64,000 bases of DNA, from the NCBI GenBank assembly GCA_040752835.1, contig JBFMGG010000007.1, forward strand, positions 62,001 through 126,000, given 5' to 3'. A program made the translations under genes and the position numbers. Shown here one piece after another: positions 42,769 through 51,650 of the stretch. The notes under the pieces were generated by a model, which made no database searches, was not told where the DNA came from, and saw only the letters and a program-made list of their open reading frames with translations. This DNA comes from Campylobacterota bacterium (lineage in GTDB: Bacteria; Campylobacterota; Campylobacteria; Campylobacterales; Sulfurimonadaceae). Position 1 is the stretch's first letter; every line of letters begins with the position of its first letter.

Positions 42769-44793
42769 ATGATTTCAGAACCTTACGCCTCACTGTACAT
42801 TGACAGGAACGTCGGCGGCTATGCCGTCGGGATCGCGATGAGCGAACCCTACGGGATGAAAGGGTGGCTGTGTGAAATCCCATCCGACCCCGCCCATCCG
42901 TACGCGGTGATCGACCGGGCACTTCATCTGTTGTTCGTGATCGGGTGCAGCCGGGTCATCGTGGGGGCCAGCGAAGAGCGGTATTTCGAGGAGATCAAGG
43001 CCAATTTTTCGCTGTTCGAGTGCCGATACGTCACGTCGTGTTTTGAGAGCGAAGAGCAAAACCGTCTTTTTCGCGAAGCGTTTGCAATCGAATCTCTCCT
43101 GACCCCTATCGAGCATTTGTCGCTCGAACAGAGGCCGCTGTGTGCCCAGGCCCTGTCGCTGCTCGCACAGGAACTCCTCTTATCGCGGGAGGGGGGTCCG
43201 TATGCGGTTCCCTCGATCCTCGATACCTCGTTGCTGATGGAGTTGGGGAACAATGCGCTTGAACAGCTTGAAATGATCTCTCCCGATTCGAAGATGCCCA
43301 GCGTTTCGAAAGTCGTTCTGAGCATGAGCACGCCGATGGGAAAACGGTTGGGACGCTTCCGGCTTTTTTTGCCCATACGCGATGCGGTTGAACTGGAGCG
43401 GCGGTACGACTGGATCGAAGCAGCCCGTCCTCATGCGCAATGGTTGCGCGAACATCTGCGCGAAATCGGAGATATCGAATTGCTCTGGTGGCAATGCCAG
43501 AACCGCAAGGCATCAGATGAAAACGTTTCGCAGCTCCTCGATGCGATCGATCGAATCACGCTGATCCGCGATTATCTGATCCGGCATAAAGTCGCCTTGC
43601 TGATGCCCGAAGAGAGTTTGTTTGAAGGATGGGAAGACGCCATCCGCTCTTACGCCAGGCGCCAATGGCTCAGTGAACGGACCCCCCGGATACATGCGCT
43701 TTGCGGCTGGATCGCCCGACTCGACGTTGCGGTCGAGTCGGCGCGAAATGCCCAGACTTACGGACTCACGCGGCCGACGATCGTTGGGGATGCGAAGGAA
43801 GCATTTTTCCAGGCAATGGGATTGCGGCATCTGCTGGTCGAGTTGCAGGGGGTCGCGTACGTCCCCAACGACATTGTCATGGGACAGCGCGATTATCTTG
43901 ATCTGCCCTATCCGCAGACCGTGATGCTCGATCCCCGGGTGCACGACGGGGCGAATGTACGCGGCGTTTTGCTGTACGGTATCAACTCCAGCGGAAAATC
44001 GTCACTGATGAAGAGCATCGGTATTTCGGCGGTCCTCGCGCAGGCGGGCTTCTTCGTTCCGGCGCGATCGATGAAATTTGCTCTGTTCGAGGGGGTCTAT
44101 ACCCGCATCATGTCCCGTGACAATGTCGCCAAGTCGCTTTCGACATTCGGTGTGGAGATGCTCGAACTCAATACGATTTTCAGCCGCGCCTCCGAGCGTT
44201 CGCTGGTCCTTGGGGATGAAATCAGCCACGGTACCGAGACGCTCTCGGCCGTGGCGATCGTAGCGTCCACGATCATTGAGCTTCAGCGCAGGGGTGCGCT
44301 TTTTTTGATGACGACCCATCTGCATCAGCTCTCTATGATTCCCGAACTGAGCCGTTTGCGCGAAGTGGTGAGCCTCCATCTTAGCGTCCGTTACGATGAA
44401 CCGAGCGACCGGCTGGTGTACGACCGTATCCTCAAACCGGGACGGGGAAGCAGCGTATACGGACTTGAATTCGCCGAGTCGCTGCACATGGACCGCTGTT
44501 TTCTCGATAACGCCAAACGTCTGAGGGAACATCTGGCCAAAGAGTACGATGTCCTCGAACTCGCCCATCAAAAAGAGTACATCAAGCGTTATCGCGAAGT
44601 GAGCGCCTGCGAATGCGTCATCTGCGGGACATTGATCCGAAACCCCAAAACGGCGGGTACGGGAGGGACACACCATAACCTGATACCGCTTTGTGAAAAA
44701 GACCGCGCACGGATCGCTGAAGGCAAAATCAAACCAAGAGGGCTTATAATGACACCTCAAGGTTTGCGTCTGGAATACGAGACGCAGTTGTAA
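42769..44793 (+). CDS. MutS7-like mismatch-repair ATPase with C-terminal HNH-like motif
   Basis: This 674-residue protein has no Phe-x-Glu mismatch-reading motif in its N-terminus. Residues 1-110 look like a connector-type alpha/beta domain, and a helical core (about 150-390) follows. The MutS ATPase has Walker A GINSSGKSS at 404-412, a signature helix region (STFGVEMLELN), Walker B LVLGDE (Asp483, Glu484) and the H-loop MTTHLHQ. The tail has C616-x2-C619, His635-His636-Asn637 and Cys642, a compact HNH/zinc-finger-like pattern. The GINSSGKSS form and the HNH tail point to the MutS7 group rather than MutS1 or MutS2 (no Smr domain). AAGGG precedes the ATG. Confidence 0.82.
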   Translation: MISEPYASLYIDRNVGGYAVGIAMSEPYGMKGWLCEIPSDPAHPYAVIDRALHLLFVIGCSRVIVGASEERYFEEIKANFSLFECRYVTSCFESEEQNRLFREAFAIESLLTPIEHLSLEQRPLCAQALSLLAQELLLSREGGPYAVPSILDTSLLMELGNNALEQLEMISPDSKMPSVSKVVLSMSTPMGKRLGRFRLFLPIRDAVELERRYDWIEAARPHAQWLREHLREIGDIELLWWQCQNRKASDENVSQLLDAIDRITLIRDYLIRHKVALLMPEESLFEGWEDAIRSYARRQWLSERTPRIHALCGWIARLDVAVESARNAQTYGLTRPTIVGDAKEAFFQAMGLRHLLVELQGVAYVPNDIVMGQRDYLDLPYPQTVMLDPRVHDGANVRGVLLYGINSSGKSSLMKSIGISAVLAQAGFFVPARSMKFALFEGVYTRIMSRDNVAKSLSTFGVEMLELNTIFSRASERSLVLGDEISHGTETLSAVAIVASTIIELQRRGALFLMTTHLHQLSMIPELSRLREVVSLHLSVRYDEPSDRLVYDRILKPGRGSSVYGLEFAESLHMDRCFLDNAKRLREHLAKEYDVLELAHQKEYIKRYREVSACECVICGTLIRNPKTAGTGGTHHNLIPLCEKDRARIAEGKIKPRGLIMTPQGLRLEYETQL

Positions 44794-44802
44794 GGGATAG
44801 CA

Positions 44803-45897
44803 TTGGACGTCATCAAACTCTTTAAAAAACTTCTCGAATCGCGCAGTGTCACCCCCGAAGACGGGGGAATTTTCGATTTTCTCGAAGGATATTTGGACGG
44901 ATTCACCTTTATTCGGATTGACCGCGAAGAGGTGAAAAACCTTTTCGCCTACCGCCGTTTCGGAGAAGGGCCCCATTTGTGTTTTGCGGGGCATGTAGAC
45001 GTTGTTCCTCCGGGAGAAGGGTGGGAAAGCGATCCTTTTGTCGCCACCGAAAAAGAGGGATTTATCTATGCGCGGGGAGCGCAGGACATGAAAAGCGGTG
45101 TTGCCGCGTTCGTTCAGGCTCTCAAAGAAGCTCCATCGTTCAACGGTACCCTTTCCGTACTCCTCACATCCGATGAAGAGGGACCGGCCAGGTACGGAAC
45201 GCTCGAAGTGCTCAAATATCTCAAAACCCGCAACATGCTTCCCGATGCGGCGATCGTTGCCGAACCGACCTGCGAAGAGCGCTTTGGTGACGCGATCAAA
45301 GTAGGGCGGCGCGGTTCGATCAACGGCGTGATCGAAAAACACGGGAAACAGGGGCATGCGGCGTATCCCGAAAAAGCGACCAATCCGATCCACAAAGTCG
45401 CCCACGTCCTCCCCCATATCGCGGGAGTCGATCTGGATGAGGGAGACGAATATTTCGCTCCCAGCAAATTCGTCGTCACGGACATCCGCGCCGGGATGGA
45501 GGTGACCAACGTCACCCCCGGAAAACTCAAGCTGATGTTCAACATCCGCAACTCGACCAAAACGACGATGGAAGACGTGGAAAATTTCGTCCATCGCTAT
45601 TTCAAAGAGATGAACTACACCCTACGGCTCGATCAGTCCGCGAAGCCTTTCGTCACCAATGCCGATACCCGAATCGTTCGTACCCTGGACGCGTCGATCG
45701 AAAAAGTGACGGGGATCCGGCCCAAACATTCGACCGCCGGAGGAACATCCGATGCCCGTTTCATCGCCGAATACGGGATCGATGTGATTGAATTCGGCGT
45801 AAAAAACGATACGATCCACGCCCCCAACGAGCGGACGTCGATCGATGAGGTCGTGAAGCTCTGCGAGGTTTTTTCGGAGGTTATCCGAACCTACTGA
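44803..45897 (+). CDS. dapE: Succinyl-diaminopimelate desuccinylase
   Basis: This 364-residue M20 metallopeptidase releases succinate from N-succinyl-LL-DAP in lysine and peptidoglycan synthesis. Zinc ligands and the catalytic base are in CFAGHVDVVPPG, GAQDMKSG, SDEEGPA (the E-E pair), VAEPT and NDTIHAPNE, with a dimerisation domain between. The start is a TTG at 44803 with AAGGGA upstream. It is 9 bases after the MutS-like gene and so probably co-transcribed. Its 3' end overlaps the convergent GNAT gene by 17 bases. Confidence 0.93.
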   Translation: MDVIKLFKKLLESRSVTPEDGGIFDFLEGYLDGFTFIRIDREEVKNLFAYRRFGEGPHLCFAGHVDVVPPGEGWESDPFVATEKEGFIYARGAQDMKSGVAAFVQALKEAPSFNGTLSVLLTSDEEGPARYGTLEVLKYLKTRNMLPDAAIVAEPTCEERFGDAIKVGRRGSINGVIEKHGKQGHAAYPEKATNPIHKVAHVLPHIAGVDLDEGDEYFAPSKFVVTDIRAGMEVTNVTPGKLKLMFNIRNSTKTTMEDVENFVHRYFKEMNYTLRLDQSAKPFVTNADTRIVRTLDASIEKVTGIRPKHSTAGGTSDARFIAEYGIDVIEFGVKNDTIHAPNERTSIDEVVKLCEVFSEVIRTY

Positions 45898-46885
45898 TGC
45901 GCCGTTCGTCTTCGAGGATGAATCCCAACAGGTATTGCCCGAATTCCGAATAGCACTGCAGATCCTCTTCGTCCACATTTTGGGTGTTTTTGCGCTGCAG
46001 ACGCAGATAATCTTCTCCTCCGTGCAGCGAATACATCACACCGGCATAAAAGAACCCGCGGCGGTTGAGCAATTCTATCGTTTCTTCGATATTCCCGAAG
46101 CGCTGAAGATTGACGTCGGCGTAGATCATCGCGCAGGTTTCCGACATCAGTGCGACTAGGGTAAGCTCCAGATGCTGCGGAGAGAGGGGAGCATCGATAA
46201 TGATCGAGCCGATCCCCAATGCCTGATTGTGATGACAGGCGGGCGGCGTTACGGCGGCAGTGGTGGGCGGCGCCTCGTGAAAAGGGATTTTCGAACGTTC
46301 ATAGGTTGCGGCAATGATTGCACGGTAGCGTTCGGGCAGTGCCAAAGAACGTTCGCCGCGGTCAAACAGCAGATACGAAACCATCGCTCCGCTTCGTCGG
46401 GTATCCTTGTAACGGTGTTCGATTTCGACCGTGGAGGGGACTTCGCCCAGCAATACGGCGGTTTCACTCATCCCGTGACGGAGATTGGCCCTTTGGCTGA
46501 AGGGGTGCAGCATGATCGCTTCGCCGTAAAATCCTGTTCGTCCCATCGAACGGGCGGTTGTGCACAGCAAATCGAACATCCGGTTCATGATCCCAAGATG
46601 CTTGAACGCCGGATCGACCGCGGCGATACCGATCTCGGCGATGGAAGAATTTTGTGCCGGGATCAGCGCGAAATGGCCGATCACCGTTTCGTAGTAATGG
46701 GCGACGATGGAGACGATGCGGCCCGTTTCGTTCGCCTGCCGGACCGCATCGGGATCGTAGACGAACCGTTTGTGATAAGTCTCATCGTAATTGCGCCGGA
46801 TCAGGATCGAGATTCCCTCTGCATCCGAAGGGATGAACGTTCGTACCGCGATCTCCACCGTATCGTCGGGGGGGACGGGTGCCAT
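45881..46885 (-). CDS. GNAT-type acetyltransferase, 334 aa
   Basis: The N-terminal half (about 12-160) resembles a GNAT domain: VRTFIPSDAEGISILIRRNYDETY, an acceptor strand IVSIVAHYYETVIGHFALIP, then IAEIGIAAVDPAFKHLGIMNRMF where the acetyl-CoA pyrophosphate loop is expected. The C-terminal 150 residues form a second alpha/beta region with AMIYADVNLQRFGNIEETIELLNRRGFFYAG. The substrate is unknown. Its ATG overlaps the stop of the M20 hydrolase gene as TAATG, so the two are coupled. Its end overlaps dapE on the other strand by 17 bases. Confidence 0.75.
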   Translation of the reverse strand: MAPVPPDDTVEIAVRTFIPSDAEGISILIRRNYDETYHKRFVYDPDAVRQANETGRIVSIVAHYYETVIGHFALIPAQNSSIAEIGIAAVDPAFKHLGIMNRMFDLLCTTARSMGRTGFYGEAIMLHPFSQRANLRHGMSETAVLLGEVPSTVEIEHRYKDTRRSGAMVSYLLFDRGERSLALPERYRAIIAATYERSKIPFHEAPPTTAAVTPPACHHNQALGIGSIIIDAPLSPQHLELTLVALMSETCAMIYADVNLQRFGNIEETIELLNRRGFFYAGVMYSLHGGEDYLRLQRKNTQNVDEEDLQCYSEFGQYLLGFILEDERRISRFG

Positions 46886-48066
46886 TACATACTCCTCAAT
46901 GCCAGCAGTCCCAGCACTTTCATCCCTACCGACAGCGCATCGTCGTCAACGTTGAAACGGCTGTTGTGCTGCGCCACACAGGTCCCTTTGGACTCGTCGC
47001 ACGTCCCCAGCCGAAAAAAAACACCCGGAACTTTTTCGAGATAACGGCCGAAATCTTCCCCGCCCATCACGGGATCGACGAGATCGATGCAGTTTTCGCT
47101 TCCCAGCAGTGAAGAGGCTTCCCGGATGAGGAGATCGACCATGCCATCGTCGTTTTGCACTTCGGGAGTTCCGAAATCGTAGTGAAACCGGTAATCGGCG
47201 TGCATCGATTGGCAGATACCGCGAAGCGAGATCTCCATCATCTGGGGGATCTGCCGCCGCACGTCATGGTTGACGGTCCGGACGGTTCCCCTGAGGCGGA
47301 CATGATCGCAGATGACGTTCGGAGCCCGTCCGCCTTCGATGGTTCCCAGTGAAATCACGGCGGGGTGGAGGGGATCGATCTGGCGGGAGACGATGTGGTT
47401 GATCGAGTTGACCGCCATCGACGTCACGAGGATTGCGTCGACTCCTTCGTGGGGACGCGCGGCATGGGAACTGCGTCCGAAAATCTCGATTTCGAACGTA
47501 TCGGCCGAAGCGAGCATGACCCCTTTTTTGTAGCCGATCCGGCCCGTCGGCAGATAAGGGTAGGCGTGGAGGGCGAAGATCGCTTTGACGTTCTCCAGGC
47601 ACCCGTCTTCGATCATTTGGCAACTTCCCCCCTCCATCACCTCTTCGGCGGGTTGAAAAATAAACCGCACGTTCCCCGTCAGTCTTCCCCTGATCCGGTT
47701 CAGGGCCAGTGCCGTCCCGAGAACGATTGCGGTGTGGGCATCGTGCCCGCACGCATGCATGACCCCTTTTTCGCAAGACGCGTAGGGAAGATCGTTCTGC
47801 TCCTCGATCGGCAGCGCATCCATGTCCGCACGCAACGCGACATAGGGTTTGGCGGGATCGGTAGTGATCTGGGCGACGAGGCCATGATGCCCCTCAAAGC
47901 CGAAGACTTCGATCCCCTCGGCTTCGAGAATCCCTTTGAGAAAATATTTGGTTTTTTCCTCTTTTCCTGAGAGTTCGGGATGGGAATGGAGCTCGTGGCG
48001 TATGGTTACGGTTCGCATTTCGAGATGGTCGATTGCTTCGAACAAAGAGTGATGTAACGCTTTCAT
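46885..48066 (-). CDS. M20 amidohydrolase (N-acyl-amino-acid/hippurate hydrolase type)
   Basis: This 393-residue enzyme has the M20D metal-site motifs ALRADMDALPIEE, HACGHDAHTAI, FQPAEE and GGEDFGRYLEKVPG. This group includes hippurate hydrolase, IAA-amino-acid hydrolases and N-acetyl-diaminopimelate deacetylase. The substrate cannot be set by eye; the presence of dapE nearby makes an N-acetyl-DAP role less needed. The ATG at 48066 has no visible Shine-Dalgarno and lies 7 bases after a TATACT box, so the mRNA may be leaderless. Confidence 0.88.
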   Translation of the reverse strand: MKALHHSLFEAIDHLEMRTVTIRHELHSHPELSGKEEKTKYFLKGILEAEGIEVFGFEGHHGLVAQITTDPAKPYVALRADMDALPIEEQNDLPYASCEKGVMHACGHDAHTAIVLGTALALNRIRGRLTGNVRFIFQPAEEVMEGGSCQMIEDGCLENVKAIFALHAYPYLPTGRIGYKKGVMLASADTFEIEIFGRSSHAARPHEGVDAILVTSMAVNSINHIVSRQIDPLHPAVISLGTIEGGRAPNVICDHVRLRGTVRTVNHDVRRQIPQMMEISLRGICQSMHADYRFHYDFGTPEVQNDDGMVDLLIREASSLLGSENCIDLVDPVMGGEDFGRYLEKVPGVFFRLGTCDESKGTCVAQHNSRFNVDDDALSVGMKVLGLLALRSM

Positions 48067-48073
48067 GCTATCG

Positions 48074-48079
48074 AGTATA
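48074..48079 (-). promoter_or_regulatory. -10 box of the M20 gene, implying a leaderless mRNA
   Basis: TATACT on the minus strand ends 7 bases before the ATG at 48066. Transcription would start at or next to the A of the start codon. Confidence 0.4.
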
Positions 48080-48093
48080 ACACAGTTTTTTGC

Positions 48094-48099
48094 TACAAT
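48094..48099 (+). promoter_or_regulatory. Candidate -10 box for the thioredoxin-fold gene
   Basis: TACAAT lies 29 bases before the ATG at 48129. It is only about 15 bases from the opposing M20 promoter, so the two may compete. Confidence 0.4.
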
Positions 48100-48128
48100 G
48101 GCGCTTTAAAATCCAAAAGGAAAAGGCC

Positions 48129-48524
48129 ATGACAAAAATTGCCTTATGGCTCGCACTGCCCCTGTGGCTGATGGGCGCCGAGATCAACTGGAGTGCAAAC
48201 TACGCCGAAGCGCAGGCAAAGGCGAAAAAAGAGTCCAAGCCGATGCTTGTCATCATTACCACCGAGCAGTGCCGCTGGTGCCGAAAACTCGAAGCGACGA
48301 CGCTGGAAGATGACGGCATTATCTCGACAATCAACGGCAAATTTGCCGCGGTACATGTAACGCGGGATAAAAGCGTCTATCCCAAAAACCTGACCGCCAA
48401 AATGGTCCCGATGAGCTATTTTCTCGATCCGAACGGAAAAGTTCTTCACTCGATGCCGGGGTACTGGCCGACCGAGGATTACCAGTCGATCCTGAACGAC
48501 GCTCTGCGAAAATACAAAAAATAA
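48129..48524 (+). CDS. Periplasmic thioredoxin-fold protein (CRWC)
   Basis: This 131-residue protein has a signal peptide at 1-17 ([14 protein letters not shown]). The thioredoxin-like domain carries the redox pair in [12 protein letters not shown] and the cis-Pro loop [12 protein letters not shown]. The pattern fits small Thioredoxin_7/SoxW-like periplasmic oxidoreductases, which reduce or isomerise disulfides in exported proteins or cytochromes. The ATG at 48129 is preceded by AAAAGGAAAAGGCC. It is 10 bases before ridA. Confidence 0.85.
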   Translation: MTKIALWLALPLWLMGAEINWSANYAEAQAKAKKESKPMLVIITTEQCRWCRKLEATTLEDDGIISTINGKFAAVHVTRDKSVYPKNLTAKMVPMSYFLDPNGKVLHSMPGYWPTEDYQSILNDALRKYKK

Positions 48525-48534
48525 AAGGAAAACG

Positions 48535-48906
48535 ATGCAAATTGTTCAAACGCCAAACGCTCCCGCGGCAATCGGGCCCTATTCCCAGGCGATGATCGCG
48601 AACGGAATGGTCTTTACGTCGGGGCAGATCGCCCTCAAACCCAGCGGAGAGATGGTGGACGGGGACGTCAAAACGCAGTGCGCGCAGGTGCTCGCCAACC
48701 TCAAAGCGGTTCTCGAAGCGGCCGGCAGTTCACTGGATAAAGTCGTCAAAACGACCATTTTTCTCGACAACATGGATGATTTCGGTGCAGTCAACGAGCT
48801 GTATGCCGAGGCTTTCGGGAATCACAAGCCCGCCCGCTCGACCGTGGCGGTCAAAACGCTACCGAAAAACGCGCTTGTCGAGATCGATGCGATCGCTTTA
48901 ATCTAA
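48535..48906 (+). CDS. ridA: RidA family enamine/imine deaminase
   Basis: This 123-residue protein has the RidA (YjgF/YER057c/UK114) layout: [26 protein letters not shown] near the start, [27 protein letters not shown], and the C-terminal [22 protein letters not shown] with the conserved Arg and Glu. RidA hydrolyses reactive 2-aminoacrylate-type enamines made by PLP enzymes. AAAAGGAAAACG precedes the ATG. Confidence 0.95.
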   Translation: MQIVQTPNAPAAIGPYSQAMIANGMVFTSGQIALKPSGEMVDGDVKTQCAQVLANLKAVLEAAGSSLDKVVKTTIFLDNMDDFGAVNELYAEAFGNHKPARSTVAVKTLPKNALVEIDAIALI

Positions 48907-48924
48907 GCTTAAATAAAGTTCGGC

Positions 48925-48930
48925 TACAAT
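48925..48930 (+). promoter_or_regulatory. Candidate -10 box for rplU-rpmA
   Basis: TACAAT lies 38 bases before the rplU ATG. The short leader shows no clear L21-type RNA structure. Confidence 0.45.
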
Positions 48931-48968
48931 TCGCCACTTTTTGTAGACTTGTAAAGTAAGGAACAGTA

Positions 48969-49277
48969 ATGTACGCAATTATCAAAAACGGCGGAAAACA
49001 GTACAAAGTTCAAGAGGGTGATATCCTTTTGTTCGACAAAATGGGTCTTGAGCCCAAAGCCACCGTCGAAATCAAAGAAGTTCTTGCCGTCAACAACGGC
49101 GAACTCAAAACCGGTACTCCATTTGTCGCGGGTGCTGTCGTCACTGCAGAAGTTATCAATGAAGGTCGTGACCGCAAAGTCGTGATCTACAAAAAACGCC
49201 GCCGTAAAGACAGCAAACTCAAACGTGGTTTCCGTAGAGATCACACACGCGTTCGTATCACGAAGATCGCCGCGTAA
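48969..49277 (+). CDS. rplU: 50S ribosomal protein L21
   Basis: This 102-residue protein begins with the family N-terminus [18 protein letters not shown] and has the C-terminal basic rRNA-binding stretch [21 protein letters not shown] in the usual place. It is followed after 36 bases by rpmA, the conserved L21-L27 pair. Confidence 0.97.
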   Translation: MYAIIKNGGKQYKVQEGDILLFDKMGLEPKATVEIKEVLAVNNGELKTGTPFVAGAVVTAEVINEGRDRKVVIYKKRRRKDSKLKRGFRRDHTRVRITKIAA

Positions 49278-49313
49278 TTTCATTTAATTACAGAAAATTA
49301 AGAGGAGAATACA

Positions 49314-49571
49314 ATGGCTCACAAGAAAGGGATGGGTAGTACCCAGAATAATCGTGATTCAGCCGGTCGCAGACTTGGCGTCAAAAAATACGGCGGAGAA
49401 TTCGTAAGAGCGGGTAACATCATTATCCGCCAGCGTGGTACGAAAGTACACCCCGGCAAAAATATCGGTATGGGTAAAGACCACACTCTGTATGCGTTGG
49501 TAGACGGTGTCGTAGCGTTCGAACGCAAAGACAAAAAACGCAAACAGGTTTCTGTTATCCCCGCTGCATAA
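49314..49571 (+). CDS. rpmA: 50S ribosomal protein L27
   Basis: This 85-residue protein starts [20 protein letters not shown] and continues with [15 protein letters not shown]. The N-terminal tail reaches the peptidyl-transferase centre. No cleavable extension of the Firmicute type is present. AAGAGGAGAATACA precedes the ATG. Confidence 0.97.
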   Translation: MAHKKGMGSTQNNRDSAGRRLGVKKYGGEFVRAGNIIIRQRGTKVHPGKNIGMGKDHTLYALVDGVVAFERKDKKRKQVSVIPAA

Positions 49572-49582
49572 ATTCTTTAAAT

Positions 49583-49600
49583 ATCGGGCTTTTGCCCGAT
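49583..49600 (+). terminator. Hairpin after rpmA
   Basis: ATCGGGC-TTTT-GCCCGAT is a perfect 7-bp stem with a 4-base loop, 11 bases after the rpmA stop. A T-run appears only 11 bases later (49612-49617), so termination may be partial. Confidence 0.5.
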
Positions 49601-49703
49601 GTCTCTGGTAGTTTTTTCCCAAATCCTGTAAAATCTATTTTCTTAACGGTGTACTTGATCGGCATAGACGTCGCGATGCGTAAATGGTTAGAGAAAGCAA
49701 AAG

Positions 49704-49709
49704 TACAAT
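49704..49709 (+). promoter_or_regulatory. Candidate -10 box in the obgE leader
   Basis: TACAAT lies 70 bases before the obgE ATG, within the 208-base rpmA-obgE gap, the largest non-coding gap in the window. Downstream of it, CCGGAAACGTTCCCGG (49738-49753) is an imperfect palindrome in the presumed leader. Confidence 0.4.
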
Positions 49710-49779
49710 ATTAAGCGAATGATTGCAGACCGTGCGGCCGGAAACGTTCCCGGTCCGGTTATATGAAAAAGGAACATCA

Positions 49780-50874
49780 ATGTTTAGCGATAGCGTAGAA
49801 CTTACCGTCTCATCCGGAAAAGGGGGAGCAGGGTGTGTTGCTTTCCGCCGGGAAAAATTCGTCATTCAGGGCGGTCCAAACGGTGGTGACGGCGGTCGCG
49901 GCGGAGATGTCTATTTCAAAGTCGACAACAATACCCATACCCTCGCCCATTTCCAGGGAAACAAGAATCTCAAAGCCGAGAACGGACGGCCGGGCATGGG
50001 ATCGAATATGGCCGGCAAATCGGGTCAGAAACTCGTCATTACGGTACCTCCGGGTACCCAGGTCGTCGATGTCGAAACGGGCGAAGTGCTCCTGGATCTC
50101 CTCGAAGACGGCAAAGAAGTTCTTTTCCTTCAGGGGGGGAAAGGGGGACTGGGGAACGTCCATTTCAAATCTTCCACCAACCAGCGCCCGATGTACGCAC
50201 AGCCGGGCGAGCCCGGGGTGACCCGTATCGTCAAACTCGATCTGAAACTGATCGCCGATGTGGGGCTGGTCGGGTTTCCCAACGTCGGAAAATCGACCCT
50301 GATCTCCACCGTATCGAATGCGCGTCCCGAAGTGGCCAATTACGAATTTACCACGCTGACGCCGAAACTCGGTCAGATCAACGTCGGTGATTTCGATTCG
50401 TATATCATGGCCGATATTCCCGGTATTATCGGCGGCGCTTCCGAAGGAAAAGGGCTCGGGTTGAAGTTCCTGCGTCATATTGAGCGGACGAAGACACTGC
50501 TGTTCATGATCGATCTGGCTTCCTACCTCGAAATGGAGTATCAGTACCAGACGCTCAAAGAAGAGCTTGAGAAATTCTCCCCCCTGCTGGCTGAACGCAA
50601 TTACGCGATCGCTCTGACGCGTGCGGATGCGATGAGTCCCGAAGAAGCGGTGCAGAAGAGCTCCGAATTCCTTGAAATGCTCGGATTGGATCGCGTCGCG
50701 AAAAGCCGTTTCGGCTTTGACGAAGCGTATCCCCTCTTCGAACAGGAACATTTCGAAAAAGAGTTTTACGATCCGTCCAAACCGGCATTCGTCGTCCCCA
50801 TATCCTCGGCGGTTCATCTGAACATCAAGCCTTTGACCTATGCCCTGTATCATCTGATCGTTACGGAGCGCTAA
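49780..50874 (+). CDS. obgE: GTPase ObgE/CgtA
   Basis: This 364-residue protein has the glycine-rich Obg domain (1-158, [29 protein letters not shown]) and the GTPase domain with G1 [13 protein letters not shown]3 [18 protein letters not shown] and G4-type ALTRADAM. There is no long C-terminal tail. It binds the 50S subunit, responds to ppGpp, and acts in ribosome maturation. The ATG at 49780 has AAAAAGGAACATCA upstream; the longer frame has no similarity. It is followed by proB after 2 bases. Confidence 0.96.
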   Translation: MFSDSVELTVSSGKGGAGCVAFRREKFVIQGGPNGGDGGRGGDVYFKVDNNTHTLAHFQGNKNLKAENGRPGMGSNMAGKSGQKLVITVPPGTQVVDVETGEVLLDLLEDGKEVLFLQGGKGGLGNVHFKSSTNQRPMYAQPGEPGVTRIVKLDLKLIADVGLVGFPNVGKSTLISTVSNARPEVANYEFTTLTPKLGQINVGDFDSYIMADIPGIIGGASEGKGLGLKFLRHIERTKTLLFMIDLASYLEMEYQYQTLKEELEKFSPLLAERNYAIALTRADAMSPEEAVQKSSEFLEMLGLDRVAKSRFGFDEAYPLFEQEHFEKEFYDPSKPAFVVPISSAVHLNIKPLTYALYHLIVTER

Positions 50875-50876
50875 GG

Positions 50877-51650
50877 ATGAAACGGATTGTCGTCAAAGTC
50901 GGCAGTGCGGTACTCAGCGAGCAAAACCGCATCGCGAAAGACCGGATGCAAAATCTCGTCGATCTGATCGCAGAGCTGAAAACGAAATACGAAATCATCC
51001 TGGTCTCTTCGGGGGCGGTCGCCGCAGGGTATACCGAACTCAAACTTGACAAAAAAGTACTGGCCAACAAACAGGCGCTTGCTTCGATCGGTCAGCCGAT
51101 CCTGATGAACAAATACCGAAAACTCTTCGACCCGCACGGGATACTTCCTTCCCAGGTTCTCGTAACGGCGGCCAATTTCAACACCCGCGAAGAGTCGCAA
51201 AAAGCCAAGGATACGATCGAAACGCTGCTTCAGCACAACGTCGTCCCCATTATCAACGAAAACGACGCAACGGCTACCGAAGAGCTCGTTCTTGGGGACA
51301 ATGATCAGCTTTCGGCGTATGCGGCGTATCATTTCGGTGCCGATTTGCTGGTGATTCTCTCCGATATCGATGCCTATTACGACAAAGACCCACGCGGGAA
51401 CCCGGACGCGAAAGTCCGTTCGCGGATCGAATTCATCACTCCCCACGAACTGGCGATGGAGGTGAACCCGAACCATAATTTCGCAACCGGCGGGATCGTG
51501 ACGAAACTCAAAGCGGCCGATTTCCTGTTGAAGCGTGGGGGGGCGATGTTCCTGGCCAGCGGCTTTGAACTCGGGGATGTCCGCAGTTTCCTGATGGACG
51601 GGGTCCACAAAGGCGGAAGCCTCTTCAAAGCGTACGAAGGGGATGCATGA
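50877..51650 (+). CDS. proB: Glutamate 5-kinase (short form without PUA domain)
   Basis: This 257-residue amino-acid kinase phosphorylates glutamate in proline synthesis. It shows [36 protein letters not shown] and [15 protein letters not shown]. coli ProB has about 110 extra residues forming a PUA domain; the short form is usual in Campylobacterota. It overlaps fmt by 4 bases. proA is not in the window. Confidence 0.94.
   Translation: MKRIVVKVGSAVLSEQNRIAKDRMQNLVDLIAELKTKYEIILVSSGAVAAGYTELKLDKKVLANKQALASIGQPILMNKYRKLFDPHGILPSQVLVTAANFNTREESQKAKDTIETLLQHNVVPIINENDATATEELVLGDNDQLSAYAAYHFGADLLVILSDIDAYYDKDPRGNPDAKVRSRIEFITPHELAMEVNPNHNFATGGIVTKLKAADFLLKRGGAMFLASGFELGDVRSFLMDGVHKGGSLFKAYEGDA

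Noticed and set aside
42769-44793. MutS2 as the identity of the MutS-family gene
   Set aside because: There is no C-terminal Smr domain, and the Walker A form and cysteine/histidine tail do not fit MutS2.
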